Assembly: GCF_963678635.1 (NCBI RefSeq)
Contig: NC_087066.1
Coordinates: 13,872,517 to 13,936,516 of the forward strand
Reading direction: 5' to 3'
Origin: Symsagittifera roscoffensis
Taxonomy: Eukaryota > Xenacoelomorpha > Acoela > Convolutidae
Length of the DNA stretch: 64,000 bases
Part shown: in pieces, positions 48,501 to 49,553 of the stretch
Position numbering within the stretch: the stretch's first letter is position 1
Layout: each line of letters begins with the position of its first letter
The notes under the pieces: model-generated
Seen by the model: only the letters and a program-made list of their open reading frames with translations
What the model was told of the DNA's origin: nothing
The model's database searches: none
Program-made: the position numbers and the translations under genes

Positions 48501-49103
48501 GAAAGAAGCCTATAAGTACCACGAATCACTAAAAACTCAAAATACCATCAGAGAGTTCTACAAGTCGAACAGAGCAGCTTCTGCCCGTTCATTTTTGGCT
48601 GCACTGGTGGTGCCGCACCAGCAGCTACTCGGAAAATGCAGCGCATAGTAGTGAAAAAAGGCATGAAAGCTACTCAGAAACAATAAACTATATAAGAACT
48701 AAGATAAGCTTCGCGCTGCTCAGGAGCGCTATCCTTTGTATACGGGGGTGCAGATCACTGCGTGAGACGCAATTCAAAGACAACTCAATTAGTGCAGTTG
48801 CAGAGGAGGGGCGGTTGAAGAAAATACTTTTAATTACAATGCATTGAATGCTGACTTGACTAAATTCCCGCAATATTGTTTATTGATGTATTTATATAAT
48901 GCTGGTATGGGCCCTATCCAACTTGTGCACGACCGTACCTGACTCTTTAAAAATACGAAACAAATATACGCTATGCAAATCAAACGTATATTGAACATTA
49001 CTACCATCTTGAATTTCTCTTCTAAATCCTTTAAATGATCCTCGTCGACTGCCCCAGACCCGGTCAAATTTTGTCTCCATGTTTCCGGAACTTTTGACAT
49101 GAT
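6402..49103 (-). CDS. PLS: Plastin/fimbrin gene, 13 coding exons (whole gene span)
   Basis: Plastins cross-link actin filaments in the cytoplasm with two actin-binding domains, each made of two calponin-homology (CH) domains, under calcium control from N-terminal EF-hands. Exons at 49,005-49,103, 40,644-40,799, 40,310-40,572, 34,536-34,743, 34,023-34,208, 33,362-33,448, 33,031-33,075, 12,692-12,772, 12,071-12,203, 11,207-11,313, 10,584-10,913, 9,616-9,756 and 6,402-6,554 join through GT-AG sites to 1,986 coding bases (661 aa plus TAG). All exon phases agree. Vertebrate plastins are about 630 aa. Family signatures seen include LDTDGNG (EF-hand), [91 protein letters not shown] and [16 protein letters not shown]. 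Intron 7 carries an 18.9-kb LTR element and intron 1 a nested LINE. Splice sites were chosen by eye; the family assignment is very secure. Confidence 0.95.
7191..7366 (+). repeat. Diverged single copy of part of the 2.14-kb array unit
   Basis: This stretch in plastin intron 12 is clearly related to 1,005-1,182 of the array (shared runs such as CTTTATTTATATCAAAGA and GGACCATTAAGCATCAGC) but differs at many positions. It shows that the array unit contains a dispersed element that also exists outside the array. Confidence 0.75.
7672..8560 (+). repeat. Dispersed repeat family R1 (two or three adjacent partial copies)
   Basis: Each copy opens with an ACATAGCCAACTGACAGTTGG-like palindrome, then GGAAAAGAG-AATGAACGCA, then TTAAAGCTCTTTGAATTTCTAGAACAATTTATGA-like text and AACCCAATTTGAGAAAACTGGATCAA. 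Here one copy starts near 7,672, another near 7,873, and downstream parts reappear to 8,560. Other copies are at 11,396-11,582, 40,826-41,165 and 44,395-44,790. It is non-coding in every copy, so I call it a dispersed, probably non-autonomous, transposon. Confidence 0.7.
9007..9175. repeat. Interleaved inverted repeats
   Basis: Three perfect or near-perfect inverted pairs overlap: C (9,007-9,022 with 9,135-9,150), A (9,044-9,066 with 9,107-9,129) and B (9,067-9,090 with 9,152-9,175). Their order is C-A-B-A'-C'-B', so B cannot form at the same time as A and C in a simple hairpin. Confidence 0.9.
9616..9756 (-). CDS. PLS: Plastin exon 12 (CH4, residues 565-611)
   Basis: It encodes [20 protein letters not shown] and [15 protein letters not shown], the CH4 signature. 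Acceptor GTCGCAG, donor GTGAGT, phase 0. Confidence 0.95.
9962..10214. mobile_element. MITE-like element with CAGGGGCGGAT termini
   Basis: It starts CAGGGGCGGATTTAG and ends CTAGATCCGCCCCCTG, an inverted pair of about 14 bp, with no ORF of transposase type inside. Related copies are at about 10,230-10,540 (no clear end), 11,590-11,874 and 39,941-40,233. The CAGNGGCGGAT terminus resembles hAT-type non-autonomous elements; the family is inferred from the ends only. A clear 8-bp target duplication is not visible. Confidence 0.6.
10540..10565. repeat. Poly(C) run of 26 bases
   Basis: An uninterrupted run of 26 C (G on the coding strand of plastin) 19 bp past the exon 11 donor, at the edge of the second MITE-like copy. 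Confidence 0.95.
10584..10913 (-). CDS. PLS: Plastin exon 11 (CH3-CH4, residues 455-564)
   Basis: The longest exon encodes [39 protein letters not shown] and [14 protein letters not shown], then a variable linker and EFVNNK. It covers the rest of CH3 and enters CH4. A 26-base C run lies 19 bp beyond its donor. Confidence 0.96.
11207..11313 (-). CDS. PLS: Plastin exon 10 (CH3, residues 419-454)
   Basis: It encodes [10 protein letters not shown] through [10 protein letters not shown], the start of CH3. It has a few more residues (KAFGVPLHF) than the usual NPHVNHLY stretch. Acceptor TTTTTCAG, donor GTAAGT. Confidence 0.94.
11396..11582 (+). repeat. Dispersed repeat family R1, 5' portion
   Basis: Copy of the R1 repeat in plastin intron 9, from the palindromic start through GAGAAAACTGGATCAA. 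It is followed directly by a MITE-like copy. Confidence 0.7.
11590..11874. mobile_element. MITE-like copy, right end intact
   Basis: Shares the internal GGGGGAGCGCGCG-like and AAAATCGTTC-type segments with the copy at 9,962 and ends GAGAAAATCCTAGATCCGCC. Its left end is degraded by an adjacent R1 repeat. Confidence 0.5.
12071..12203 (-). CDS. PLS: Plastin exon 9 (end of CH2, residues 375-419)
   Basis: It encodes [19 protein letters not shown], one of the most conserved plastin stretches, then the linker to the second actin-binding domain (ETREEK). The donor leaves one base of a threonine codon, completed by exon 10. Confidence 0.96.
12536..12649. mobile_element. Fold-back element (imperfect palindrome)
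   Basis: Outer arms AAAGTAGAC / GTCTACTTT and inner arms at 12,560-12,583 and 12,615-12,638 are inverted copies of each other around a short AT-rich loop. No coding capacity; typical of a small MITE in plastin intron 8. Confidence 0.65.
12692..12772 (-). CDS. PLS: Plastin exon 8 (CH2, residues 348-374)
   Basis: It encodes [20 protein letters not shown] and then RAFIAPT, matching the KRAESMLQQADKLGCRQF region of plastin CH2. Acceptor TTTTTCAG, donor GTAAAG, phase 0. Confidence 0.93.
13805..14212 (-). repeat. 3' LTR of element 1
   Basis: Second LTR copy, with AATAAA on the minus strand at 14,003-14,008 and the hairpin (arms GTGCTGAAATTAC / GTAACTTCAGCAC) at 14,070-14,097. Confidence 0.95.
14213..14219 (-). 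promoter_or_regulatory. Candidate polypurine tract of element 1
   Basis: On the minus strand GGATGGG ends directly at the 3' LTR. It is short and holds one T, so the call rests mainly on its position. Confidence 0.35.
14213..15827 (-). other. 3' trailer of element 1 (1.6 kb, no long minus-strand ORF)
   Basis: Sequence between the last ORF and the 3' LTR. It contains a duplicated GGTGGGTTAGGCC motif (14,911-14,923 and 14,960-14,971) and paired GGGTTAA-type words. The plus-strand ORFs here have no recognisable product. Confidence 0.55.
15828..17621 (-). CDS. Element 1 last ORF, unknown function (597 aa)
   Basis: It starts with ATG inside the ATGA junction with the envelope-like ORF, so it is probably translated from the same mRNA by termination-reinitiation. 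Residues 1-~195 are low-complexity P, S, T and N. Residues ~200-597 look globular, rich in H, F, Y and T, with no signal peptide, zinc motif or TM segment. I recognise no family. A soluble protein encoded 3' of env would fit an accessory regulator or an extra structural protein. The ORF is fully open over 1.8 kb, which supports a real gene. Confidence 0.8.
   Translation of the reverse strand: MSRQLGSLHRSNSHPTNLTSSIPIIPLFAFPPPDFPSSNVTSGMNSDTNSQISVLYSISQLNNPNIETPDEFADSEPSPSNNFHNPSHFSQPPFQPILSNNPDPITPTPSYASQVTPTYSSYHSDQSSPDTPRISPELDNFITLQQQPYHLNTPTINQISSTTNSSNPPTPSSNYTESLAPSSTSTESSLNTNRAYRTFKRKFPNHPFPAKPGTAREYINHPQHTNTREFLAITLPSFPQYTLNTPHDANETRNFVDEYVLMPTLSWTSYYHFTNPLCLPLTNTSIDIDRNKDMLYRLTTPLTARQFTYVGYKKSLKIHTAPRANEYTLEYYDHNIIRANQDQFLDDDRFANPQITEKFFIKTPYVFTLNIFDRKFDHIISEALTSTQAYESFKERFQIFSLTFHFLAPHERDLHCSHDIMLRTKQTHTYSYYRFIQNHFDLHTPSRQPHHRFQFINSKYTSPYFLNFTYCIKNTNLHGILRNYDPITQMYIFCPITKTFNAEESRPFLIPHEFVQPIEIPILEFIHNTKFNHKLYNLIQNTPYEFAVGTEELTTIKALQLLWPLLQTKNIIRILAKLLTTSELIHDIFPHGFFPDD
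17618..20236 (-). CDS. env: Element 1 envelope-like glycoprotein (872 aa)
   Basis: ATG at 20,234-20,236 starts a hydrophobic signal peptide (about residues 1-18, [15 protein letters not shown]). A long cysteine-containing ectodomain follows, with [14 protein letters not shown] near 38 and a conserved-looking TGYKFTAAF / VHCSQ segment near 85-100. A strong membrane span lies at about 695-725 ([18 protein letters not shown]), a second hydrophobic stretch at ~745-765 ([10 protein letters not shown]), and a ~105-residue P/Q/N-rich tail. This is the layout of a retroelement envelope. The N-terminal pattern reminds me of the glycoproteins shared by chuviruses and several invertebrate LTR elements rather than of gypsy or vertebrate retroviral Env; this is a low-confidence impression. 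Its TGA overlaps the next ATG (ATGA 17,618-17,621). Intact, so the element could be a retrovirus-like, transmissible form. Confidence 0.75.
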   Translation of the reverse strand: MYILKLFIFLQTLFLITSNQNINPSPRTGPQDLLVTHYDCEENEQKTLHKYAINQVSQCETEPQAIETTDIIATLYSKARATTVTGYKFTAAFSEKKVHCSQVSNGNKNRLDHESFYQSNIERLLHLNPDDCKNELLRLNITKNKNSQRKLVNFQVFSDSVHQSQLERHQGHIRLDEKYPYNGAHGRLTYDLHDKHWIPHIGINNPSNCKADTKNKGYQEIMFFDWKIQLEKIQLTRDLSDNTMIYQGIRLPCKNDQGYCDPTTRTQATIVWFPEDTCTTFQVAKIHARMIKFHEKYFIQSIPYEQVHPSRKLSSDFRNIDNIENKLTRFQIYQETELACKYRNPLHRTQYSEILVEYEKGFDMTTGKVKIDPYATGHPLNEGTSYIPVNFEKSNGQPGGHLKPYDTRSTRLQELSLMNTTYFGNIHYDIHLDMKLDYTISRIFQEMSLSELETLHQLCELERTQILQSLALAVLKIPYAGYLLSGNRSNFLDYEGNILWFYTCTKKVSPLYVFEDKRCYKRIPIFYKNKVHFVDTLSRRTYFWDTAVPCGSENSHNVVQLNPDENKYYLLTPYPTLMQSLKKFSPESIRAIARNPNIDLQSIGIYSKSDIQHHIRTQQFQELLTQMDTIQRQSIDQNLRKLAETAGFADIYTQDYSGYFKDIKDYIYLNGEKYRPQDISPINIFSFVTLKSEILDFLGWPYYILEKLTILYAMFNFIGFLFSLLKGIYNTCAIHTQVNRQASVARILFAGFFGIFSTSINKILLDAQIKEYNTKITTRQNTYDEEHNNVDTQPTAPQLPPLPNNHPLSLAPRNFRNLAITHNPNFRLTTSQSPVQHIMTHPSQDDNTYEQIIEQPHTTAFQSQNNNFFSPR
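20224..21360 (-). CDS. Element 1 ATG-less frame, P/S/T/N/Q-rich (378 codons)
   Basis: A frame opens directly after TAA at 21,361-21,363 and stays open to TAA at 20,224-20,226, overlapping the envelope-like ORF by 13 bases. Translating it by hand, I find no methionine codon anywhere. The product begins [18 protein letters not shown]; residues 1-~230 are rich in P, S, T, N and Q, then a more ordered, tyrosine-containing part runs to the C terminus ([16 protein letters not shown]). There is no TM segment. Expression needs splicing onto an upstream ATG, a non-AUG start or reinitiation. A donor after the Gag ATG (30,582) joined to AG before AT-AAT-CCA (within about 21,300) would keep phase, but this is a guess. 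A length of 378 codons in AT-rich DNA is far beyond chance. Confidence 0.75.
   Translation of the reverse strand, partial: QFKNPSKIATQQSQNQSSPTSSQDNPTPPSTTQNPQTSTRISFQDNPYTFEERHARLSEPLEPVQRQASLSEPTYNLYPTLPQELSRIRNLSQNQNTAEINRQIIHPRRNRNFQTPRVHFDIPQSPTQTTPENTTGITPETPTLFSQRSTSSLPSDYLGSTPTSEQIRENPFNPPNLTSRLPYWTTNSFTQGEPNLVNDPIDISTDTTTSSSLPETLSLPSTPSISQFSPLPFNLNFPNNLDARYREQSSINIPLRLDWNTFTAPPPLFGQHQESNRLHNWALNRLQYRQDIHNDIRDHNIQILQQNSLQLKFEITVKLNNITQHPYPLNPPNITAQSLPPPFITTEVIYKYDRYTKNTIGYITFYNPYSGLSYTCIF
21366..21554 (-). CDS. Element 1 small hydrophobic ORF b (62 aa)
   Basis: It starts inside the ATGA junction with ORF a (ATG 21,552-21,554). The product has two hydrophobic stretches ([18 protein letters not shown] and [15 protein letters not shown]) separated by CKCIKKA, a hairpin-like two-span layout, and a short polar tail. 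It ends at TAA 21,366-21,368; the ATG-less frame opens six bases further on. Function unknown. Confidence 0.5.
   Translation of the reverse strand: MIRTIFSRTDIFLLFVIFITFLSSLILTICKCIKKAIITFALATIFLILFLEEYYNKHKPSH
21551..21781 (-). CDS. Element 1 small hydrophobic ORF a (76 aa)
   Basis: ATG at 21,779-21,781. The product is almost entirely hydrophobic over residues 8-58 (I, L, F-rich), enough for two membrane spans. Its TGA overlaps the ATG of the next ORF as ATGA (21,551-21,554). Small membrane proteins before an envelope gene could act as viroporins or export factors, but there is no homology evidence. AT-rich DNA produces hydrophobic ORFs by chance, so the case rests on the ATGA junction and on the position. 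Confidence 0.5.
   Translation of the reverse strand: MLFSQTVAQIFINFKHFFSILQVFIIFLFDIIESFLIIIIIFCNIFLIFYTIIELFLQLSKTLEYIHRYDFNNLSK
21782..22381 (-). other. 600-bp gap between Gag-Pol and the small membrane ORFs
   Basis: No ORF of note on the minus strand. The sequence is T/G-rich on the plus strand like its surroundings. It is a natural place for a splice acceptor for the downstream genes, but I cannot single one out. Confidence 0.5.
22382..30604 (-). CDS. gag-pol: Element 1 Gag-Pol polyprotein, Ty3/gypsy type (2,740 aa)
   Basis: One uninterrupted frame encodes capsid and all retroviral enzymes. Residues 1-~600 are Q/N/T-rich with no known fold. A retrotransposon Gag domain follows at ~620-740 ([18 protein letters not shown]). 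A CX2CX4HX4C zinc knuckle lies near 841 ([14 protein letters not shown]), then ~150 residues almost entirely N, R, S, Y. The aspartic protease has [11 protein letters not shown] near 1,230. The RT has YLDD near 1,735 and RNase H has MCDASNFG and FTDHKP near 1,885 and 1,957. The integrase has an HHCC zinc finger (CNDCIVCQ) and catalytic D, D, E in SFDTKGP (~2,322), VTDNGTEF (~2,380) and LVEGMNRS (~2,416). It ends in a chromodomain-less basic tail. Gag and Pol in a single frame removes the usual frameshift. Every catalytic motif is intact, so the element may be active. ATG at 30,602-30,604. Confidence 0.96.
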   Translation of the reverse strand: MSSTHTPGDETPDDDEIFPFIVDADTDRGQHIFCQNLLVNLFEPGISPCKTEFPDVKIKRQIIDHYLKDICNITQQYGIYSIEFTSPNHNNRTYTIQTDDLDLEFSKVFSEYIKSIQYHNSQRANSIFTNEVFALIYSYISILENELPLTNVSPTETSKHLRVRHEITLLSSYLNIIKENFTKDDVSQHTKHDLQKILAWFIIDYFTHNIDLIAQARKNFRPQNSNDDTAITEQSDYVWDPEWSHPVFINFPQSISSQAIGTISYIRDYVRVIPLTIDATPLNYNTFLPDTQNNSLNSTVIHNENLNGTRNLTQQDIQTPSHFINEEIVHTTTTQQSISPIRPNLTTPRNTNPSQTQVTLQSTVKPSVAPKYSHMDYQTYKPMTIPSKTRKTFTRNNFADHNYNYTHPSKTNYKPQRNFNQYTKPRNWDNPTAQYNSTNFQPNPPQDRSENYPFFQQNKNKKQTSYQMDYLSSDEDFLQPDIFAPNTQEYRRQGIQKTRTNHRNFSPQSIDAQYQQPIQQPNPINIQSFQPIQQQNPMTTHSYQPSQMQNEIPLPYYLQQHEITRNQLSNFSQMPNAAESLQMTMNPYLMGGSSITSNKPLMVFTGTDPEYSVEDYLNAVTANLILNIGPEPINTPLHQNWIHRRTALIQTTLDGAAQKWFSVLPQEIKSNWKRFTQEFSKMFDSERNKQQQRVLCNEIRRLPNETIKQIAVRIETLVRKAYSLNTHDYKNTKMTEILMMTLTPQLRKIAIKKRASHPSSIREPDLDFRKLVDKLEQAEITMKLEETENLKLQYVNKIETTPTNINNIQESETDLVEKITEILNIYEKNPNFKGKPSFKKWCNYCRRYGHSISECRQKQQDSQNKPQKYKEPNKSFYQYMKKDQNLPNKNVYSNNSSGKPLPNNTSYTRNQSPYNSSYRGRSPERRNTYNSSQNHYNRPNSRNNYSRSNSNTQRFVSRSNSQSRNNYYPNNQSRNSSYNRNRNYSYNRNRSYSNNRNQNYPNNRSRNNSYNRSNYNRPNNNYQNRSRNNSQNRHPSYNNRYRNYSQSPHRNNNHYNNSNNRHRSSTPKHQRQINQVQANPETTSDPPGIDDTVTDTLQLNQINCTSSDSESDTENTLDINMIKVENDYESVIYEQPFPSHIYENQSQILQNHYTTPINSTPTTQETNEINTTNQTNKNTKTKCLNTNHIYQNIQKEQPKEKIWTIPFLLESPRNKEFQPPDLEIDFLIDSGAESNIINIPTWNEIKILHPKLTPLETSSKLATAQGSTLINYGKIQLFLLPTRTMEQSKILNKPFKQIFHITDIKYNIIGIPFISKHIPTINILNSKILIKDKYTKTKETSLTFFQRLNKQPPFFSKFYPIFNQQRKHLKPLSGNIYNFSIKQVHQYDKAQNKQKFYMSDFEFKPIHKFFKITISSIKYLKNSNSDIISLHVYNNTPYQVTLPLGLLGYCETNATISPIHEKAYRVNNILQLLDICQSTILNEELSINNIISNENRNTDYFTKTPYFKPTFNISNYTEDQQKFLTMFNFQHSQITQDEFEKLAKQLIQYSSVYATSKFDVGKISSSLHLPLKPDAVFKKQRASKVPIHLHDKVNRLLDILEQYNIISPVNKEEQPKGNTFINPVIILAKGESLKIVLDARYLNSLIDESKCNWPIEPIQVILTKINGKYFTTADMNSAYNQMPLDEQSRRLTQFVIGNQQYEFNRLFYGISIGPAAFSAFMSKIFRPLILKKNAITYLDDVFMQSQTKDEMFKVLETYHQILQNENLKAAPDKSHFFLTRVKFLGHNIERKTITPLKSRIDAIQKLQPPTNKKKIQEFLGMLNFLSKYVYKMQLYLRPFYNILRQQNNFEWNTEHQTRFEEIKKLLTEQISNTIPDPDQPFYAMCDASNFGIGAALLQSHNGTNKMNLISANSRLFTQAELRLSTLMRECTAIIYTLTEYEFLILGSKHPTVLFTDHKPIIFLFTQKSNPNHRVYRFQLILMKFPNLHIVWTAGKNLALPDTLSRNTPPELLTRKTTVEIPKNIKFYLAENETSPRLECKYAVKTDIEQSQINNLQHFPLYLDCQNNHYEVDLHGTSTFKPIPYSQWIKNNTQQKRTKQHLPKKDHFPLIEKEDLTDKINLSGPQTNDSKYTINQVFDLHDPLDTIPLSKLEIENIFLPPTETITISTLKQYQNLDPVIRQLKSWHKYKTKPIKADSTILGNKTLLRYFRKFNNTTINENTDLLEYNLNESTVPCLPISMILIAFNISHTQNIKGHSGSEKTYSNFIQNFYFPNAPIWIKVLCNDCIVCQLNKPYPNQKQIAQKQDFKGQSLYFNHRISFDTKGPISPSSEGNSYIMVIVDAFTHYVALNPVPHCNAYYAYTTLYEHWIAKFGLPEILVTDNGTEFINNEIITLCHLYNIKHKPRTSHAPWTNGLVEGMNRSLQEYLRCIINGNDTKYTEWSADVKLFPLAYNSQITTTLGMSPYEMVFNQKPRKPIMFTANSHKNAQGYCQPNKDSICYNLPLHTHDEDHFHHPQILKLASGTHTEWILNRDKKHNEIYQKITKKLLQRQNINEQINSRFTPASDLKIGTFVLIPNFNTQKGISKKLQPLRKGPYQIIAKPTDVTYKIIDSNKKEIVQHRNNLLPYYPKEYALRELTQLYSFTGLKIIQNEPHLKNTEQNDNPTENQNTKPIATKNNTQNHKESPKQRKNRKMTEQIIPQEEIDKSEHRKTTRLRNQPRKNYKMFIPQSKILKKVEFKK
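30578..30586 (-). promoter_or_regulatory. Candidate splice donor just after the Gag start
   Basis: On the minus strand CCAG|GTGAC occurs 22 bases after the Gag-Pol ATG, a good GT donor (GT at 30,581-30,582). Retroviruses often use such an early donor to make spliced mRNAs for downstream genes. Use here is inference. Confidence 0.4.
30579..31046 (-). CDS. Element 1 ORF1, basic protein of unknown function (155 aa)
   Basis: The first ORF of the element starts with ATG (31,044-31,046) and its end overlaps the start of the Gag-Pol frame by 26 bases, in a different frame. The product is strongly basic in residues 38-65 (many K/R) and again near 110-122, with an acidic serine patch ([11 protein letters not shown]) between. 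I recognise no domain. The position and charge would suit a nucleic-acid-binding or matrix-like accessory protein, but that is inference. Start and reading frame are clear; translation is not proven. Confidence 0.7.
   Translation of the reverse strand: MSFKNLGNKQTIVLHNCEIDNKKYDLVITPHTQTVGYIRTKRQTLKRKIITKQRQITRKRFSKNRNAFSESETNSLDELYKLKESIDKNYPQHDQLYFSDSETTSNSSQRGKRRIKKQYKHKPVHLYNWNQPIRHINNYILTVIERKNEFNAHPR
31047..32298 (-). other. 5' leader of element 1 (1.25 kb, no long ORF)
   Basis: The leader lies between the 5' LTR and ORF1. A 25-bp segment occurs twice, at 31,563-31,587 and 31,623-31,647, exactly 60 bp apart. Such long leaders often hold packaging and dimerisation signals; nothing more specific can be read here. 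Confidence 0.6.
32279..32296 (-). promoter_or_regulatory. Candidate primer-binding site of element 1
   Basis: Two bases inside the 5' LTR the minus strand reads TGGTGCGACCATAAGT. TGG at this spot would pair with a tRNA ending CCA. I cannot name the tRNA. Confidence 0.55.
32299..32706 (-). repeat. 5' LTR of element 1
   Basis: 408 bp, same sequence as 13,805-14,212 as far as I can read. On the minus strand it carries a TATATTTTAT-like box near its start and AATAAA at 32,497-32,502, as expected for promoter and polyadenylation signals in an LTR. A 13-bp-arm hairpin lies at 32,564-32,591. Confidence 0.95.
32707..33030 (-). other. Host intron 7 remnant upstream of element 1
   Basis: 323 bp of host intron between the element and exon 7, with a C run at 32,750-32,764 and a G run near 32,924. 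With 12,773-13,804 on the other side, the intron was about 1.35 kb before insertion. Confidence 0.7.
33031..33075 (-). CDS. PLS: Plastin exon 7 (short CH2 insert, residues 333-347)
   Basis: A 45-base exon encoding [15 protein letters not shown], flanked by TTTTAG and GTGAGT. It falls where plastins vary in length between the QIAP and KRAE motifs of CH2, so the match itself is weak; it is supported by splice sites, phase and position. Intron 7 downstream is 20.3 kb because element 1 is inserted in it. Confidence 0.75.
33362..33448 (-). CDS. PLS: Plastin exon 6 (CH2, residues 304-332)
   Basis: It encodes [17 protein letters not shown], equivalent to DSKAYFHLLNQIAP of known plastins, then a divergent tail ending AVFT before the donor GTAAGT. 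Phase 0 at both ends. Confidence 0.92.
34023..34208 (-). CDS. PLS: Plastin exon 5 (CH1-CH2 linker and start of CH2, residues 242-303)
   Basis: It encodes [10 protein letters not shown], then [11 protein letters not shown] and [14 protein letters not shown], the hallmark entry helix of CH2, ending NFSDDIK. Acceptor TTTCTCAG, donor GTTTGT, phase 0 at both ends. Confidence 0.95.
34536..34743 (-). CDS. PLS: Plastin exon 4 (CH1, residues 172-241)
   Basis: It encodes [14 protein letters not shown], then [14 protein letters not shown]-like IVNMGAADM and [13 protein letters not shown], the core of CH1 in the first actin-binding domain. Acceptor GTTCAG and donor GTAGCC leave it in phase with both neighbours. 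Confidence 0.95.
35875..36179. repeat. Tandem duplication of a ~153-bp unit
   Basis: TGTCTTTACAAATCTATT at 35,875, 36,028 and 36,180 marks two full units and the start of a third. The units differ at about a dozen positions. Confidence 0.9.
36425..37135. repeat. Minisatellite, ~174-bp unit, four copies
   Basis: Each unit contains TCCTAAGT-TATAGCTCTTCCCCTAG, CCTACAACCTGGTCTATCGA, AACCCTTAATCC and GGGTAGTTTTTGAGGAAATCG-like text. Starts are near 36,432, 36,605, 36,781 and 36,955. A degraded fifth unit may follow. Confidence 0.88.
39480..39550 (-). repeat. tRNA-like segment (possible SINE head)
   Basis: On the minus strand TGGCGGAGAGG and GGGTTTGAATCT sit at A-box/B-box spacing. The arms pair poorly. 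Confidence 0.35.
39660..39755 (-). repeat. tRNA-Met-like pseudogene or SINE head
   Basis: On the minus strand TGGCTTAGTGG (A box), GAGACTCATAATCTC (an anticodon stem-loop with CAT) and GGTTGGAACCC (B box with one change) lie in tRNA order. The acceptor stem does not pair, so it is not a working tRNA. Confidence 0.5.
39941..40233. mobile_element. MITE-like copy just downstream of plastin exon 3
   Basis: Starts CTAGGGACGGATTTAG and ends GAGAAAATCCTAGATCCGCC plus CCTG, enclosing the same internal text as the copies in introns 10 and 9. It lies 77 bp from the exon 3 donor, in intron 3. Confidence 0.6.
40310..40572 (-). CDS. PLS: Plastin exon 3 (linker and start of CH1, residues 85-172)
   Basis: It continues from FLT into LFAKHQ, then a lysine- and glutamine-rich linker, then [16 protein letters not shown], the conserved entry to the first CH domain, and ends at VHDGIIL inside CH1. 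The in-frame acceptor is TTTGTTTAAG at 40,573-40,582; two nearer AG sites would create stops. The donor AT|GTGAGT splits an isoleucine codon completed by exon 4. Intron 2 is then only 71 bp. Confidence 0.9.
40644..40799 (-). CDS. PLS: Plastin exon 2 (EF-hands, residues 33-84)
   Basis: The exon encodes two EF-hand loops: [13 protein letters not shown] and [13 protein letters not shown]. Both have the D-x-D/N-x-N/D-G pattern with an acidic residue at position 12, so both look able to bind calcium. Acceptor TTTTAG and donor GTAAGC give phase 0 at both ends. Confidence 0.92.
40826..41165 (+). repeat. Dispersed repeat family R1
   Basis: Copy of R1 just upstream of plastin exon 2 (in intron 1), extending through the TTTCGCTGGGAAATCT and GATAGTGGAGTTTGCC parts of the consensus. 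Confidence 0.7.
44395..44790 (+). repeat. Dispersed repeat family R1, longest clean copy
   Basis: This copy in intron 1 runs from the CCAACTAACAGTTGG start to the GAGCGTGAACAAATT segment and abuts the left end of the decayed LINE. Confidence 0.7.
46630..47658 (-). mobile_element. 5'-truncated LINE insertion 1 (3' part)
   Basis: A 1.03-kb insertion in the older LINE, flanked by AATTTATCT at 46,621-46,629 and 47,659-47,667. Its minus strand keeps an open C-terminal segment (47,478-46,891) with [29 protein letters not shown] and ETLGGWS, typical of the C terminus of the same broad LINE group. Confidence 0.85.
46891..47478 (-). pseudogene. LINE ORF2 C-terminal fragment (195 aa, open)
   Basis: An uninterrupted fragment of a LINE reverse transcriptase C terminus: a CPACPSG cysteine pair and DHAVAC, then a PD-(D/E)XK-looking region ([16 protein letters not shown]). 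Truncated at its 5' end by target-primed integration, hence not a complete gene. GC content is much higher than in the intron around it, which marks it as a recent arrival. Confidence 0.8.
47932..48413 (-). mobile_element. 5'-truncated LINE insertion 2 (482 bp)
   Basis: Flanked by a perfect 12-bp target duplication AAACGGATTATG (47,920-47,931 and 48,414-48,425). Most of its length (about 48,050-48,413) nearly matches 46,780-47,130 of insertion 1, so both come from one LINE family, but the distal 3' tails differ. Confidence 0.9.
49005..49103 (-). CDS. PLS: Plastin exon 1 (first coding exon, residues 1-32)
   Basis: ATG is at 49,098-49,100. A strong acceptor (TTTTTTTCAG) ends only three bases upstream, so the exon carries ATC-ATG and the 5' untranslated leader must come from another exon or from a trans-spliced leader. 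The exon ends KDLEEKFKM before GTAGTA and runs straight into LDTDGNG of exon 2, giving the entering helix and loop of the first EF-hand. This matches plastin N termini such as ELKEAFAKVD. Confidence 0.85.
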
Positions 49104-49506
49104 CTGAAAAAAGCTGGAAAACGATAATCAGAAGCAAAACTTTTTAACACATTCTTTCTTGATATTATAGCTACGTCAAAAATTATGCGAAAAGCACTGA
49201 TTTGAAACTCCTTAAACTTTAGTATTCAAGCAAAACAAATACTATTACACAGAGATAAAAAGAAGTGTGCCAGTCGTCCATTTTCGAAGACAATTTCTTG
49301 TCAGAACATTGGTTCACATTTGGGAGCCAACACGGCAGAAAAATTTAAAATTTCTCAAATTCCACGCTAACGTCGCAAGAACGACTAGAGGTCAAGGAAA
49401 AGTTCATCTACAGCTATTCGTTATTGAGAACAAAAAGAATGAGAAATTTGGAGTTGTTTTTTTGCAAGACTAGATGCTACCCTTTCAGATGTCTGACAAA
49501 CTCCTC
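49104..49506 (-). other. Sequence upstream of the first coding exon of plastin
   Basis: 400 bp between exon 1 and the LTR pair. It should hold the intron end of a 5' leader exon or an outron. No promoter motif that I can defend. Confidence 0.4.
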
Positions 49507-49553
49507 TAACATTCGCCCGGAAGTACATACCGACGGAAAGAAAAGCTAGGTTA

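Larger units (their letters stand above)
44800..48660 (+). pseudogene. Decayed LINE reverse transcriptase, split by two insertions
   Basis: Pieces at 44,800-46,629, 47,668-47,931 and 48,426-48,660 read as one plus-strand non-LTR retrotransposon ORF2 in order. Recognisable parts are [14 protein letters not shown] (~45,230), [20 protein letters not shown] in a shifted frame (~45,380-45,440), [12 protein letters not shown] (~45,605), [17 protein letters not shown] (~45,730), the RT catalytic WYADDG (~45,820) and a C-terminal CAKGG / NEIRDTF zinc-type region (~47,745). Many stops and frameshifts separate them, so it is dead. It lies antisense to plastin. No endonuclease domain remains: it is 5'-truncated or degraded. 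Confidence 0.85.
40800..49004 (-). other. Plastin intron 1 (8.2 kb)
   Basis: Contains R1 repeats, a tRNA-like segment at 41,440-41,515, a 40-bp tandem duplication (43,503-43,582) and a nested LINE (44,800-48,660). The stretch 41,520-44,390 is AT-rich with no gene that I can recognise. Confidence 0.65.
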
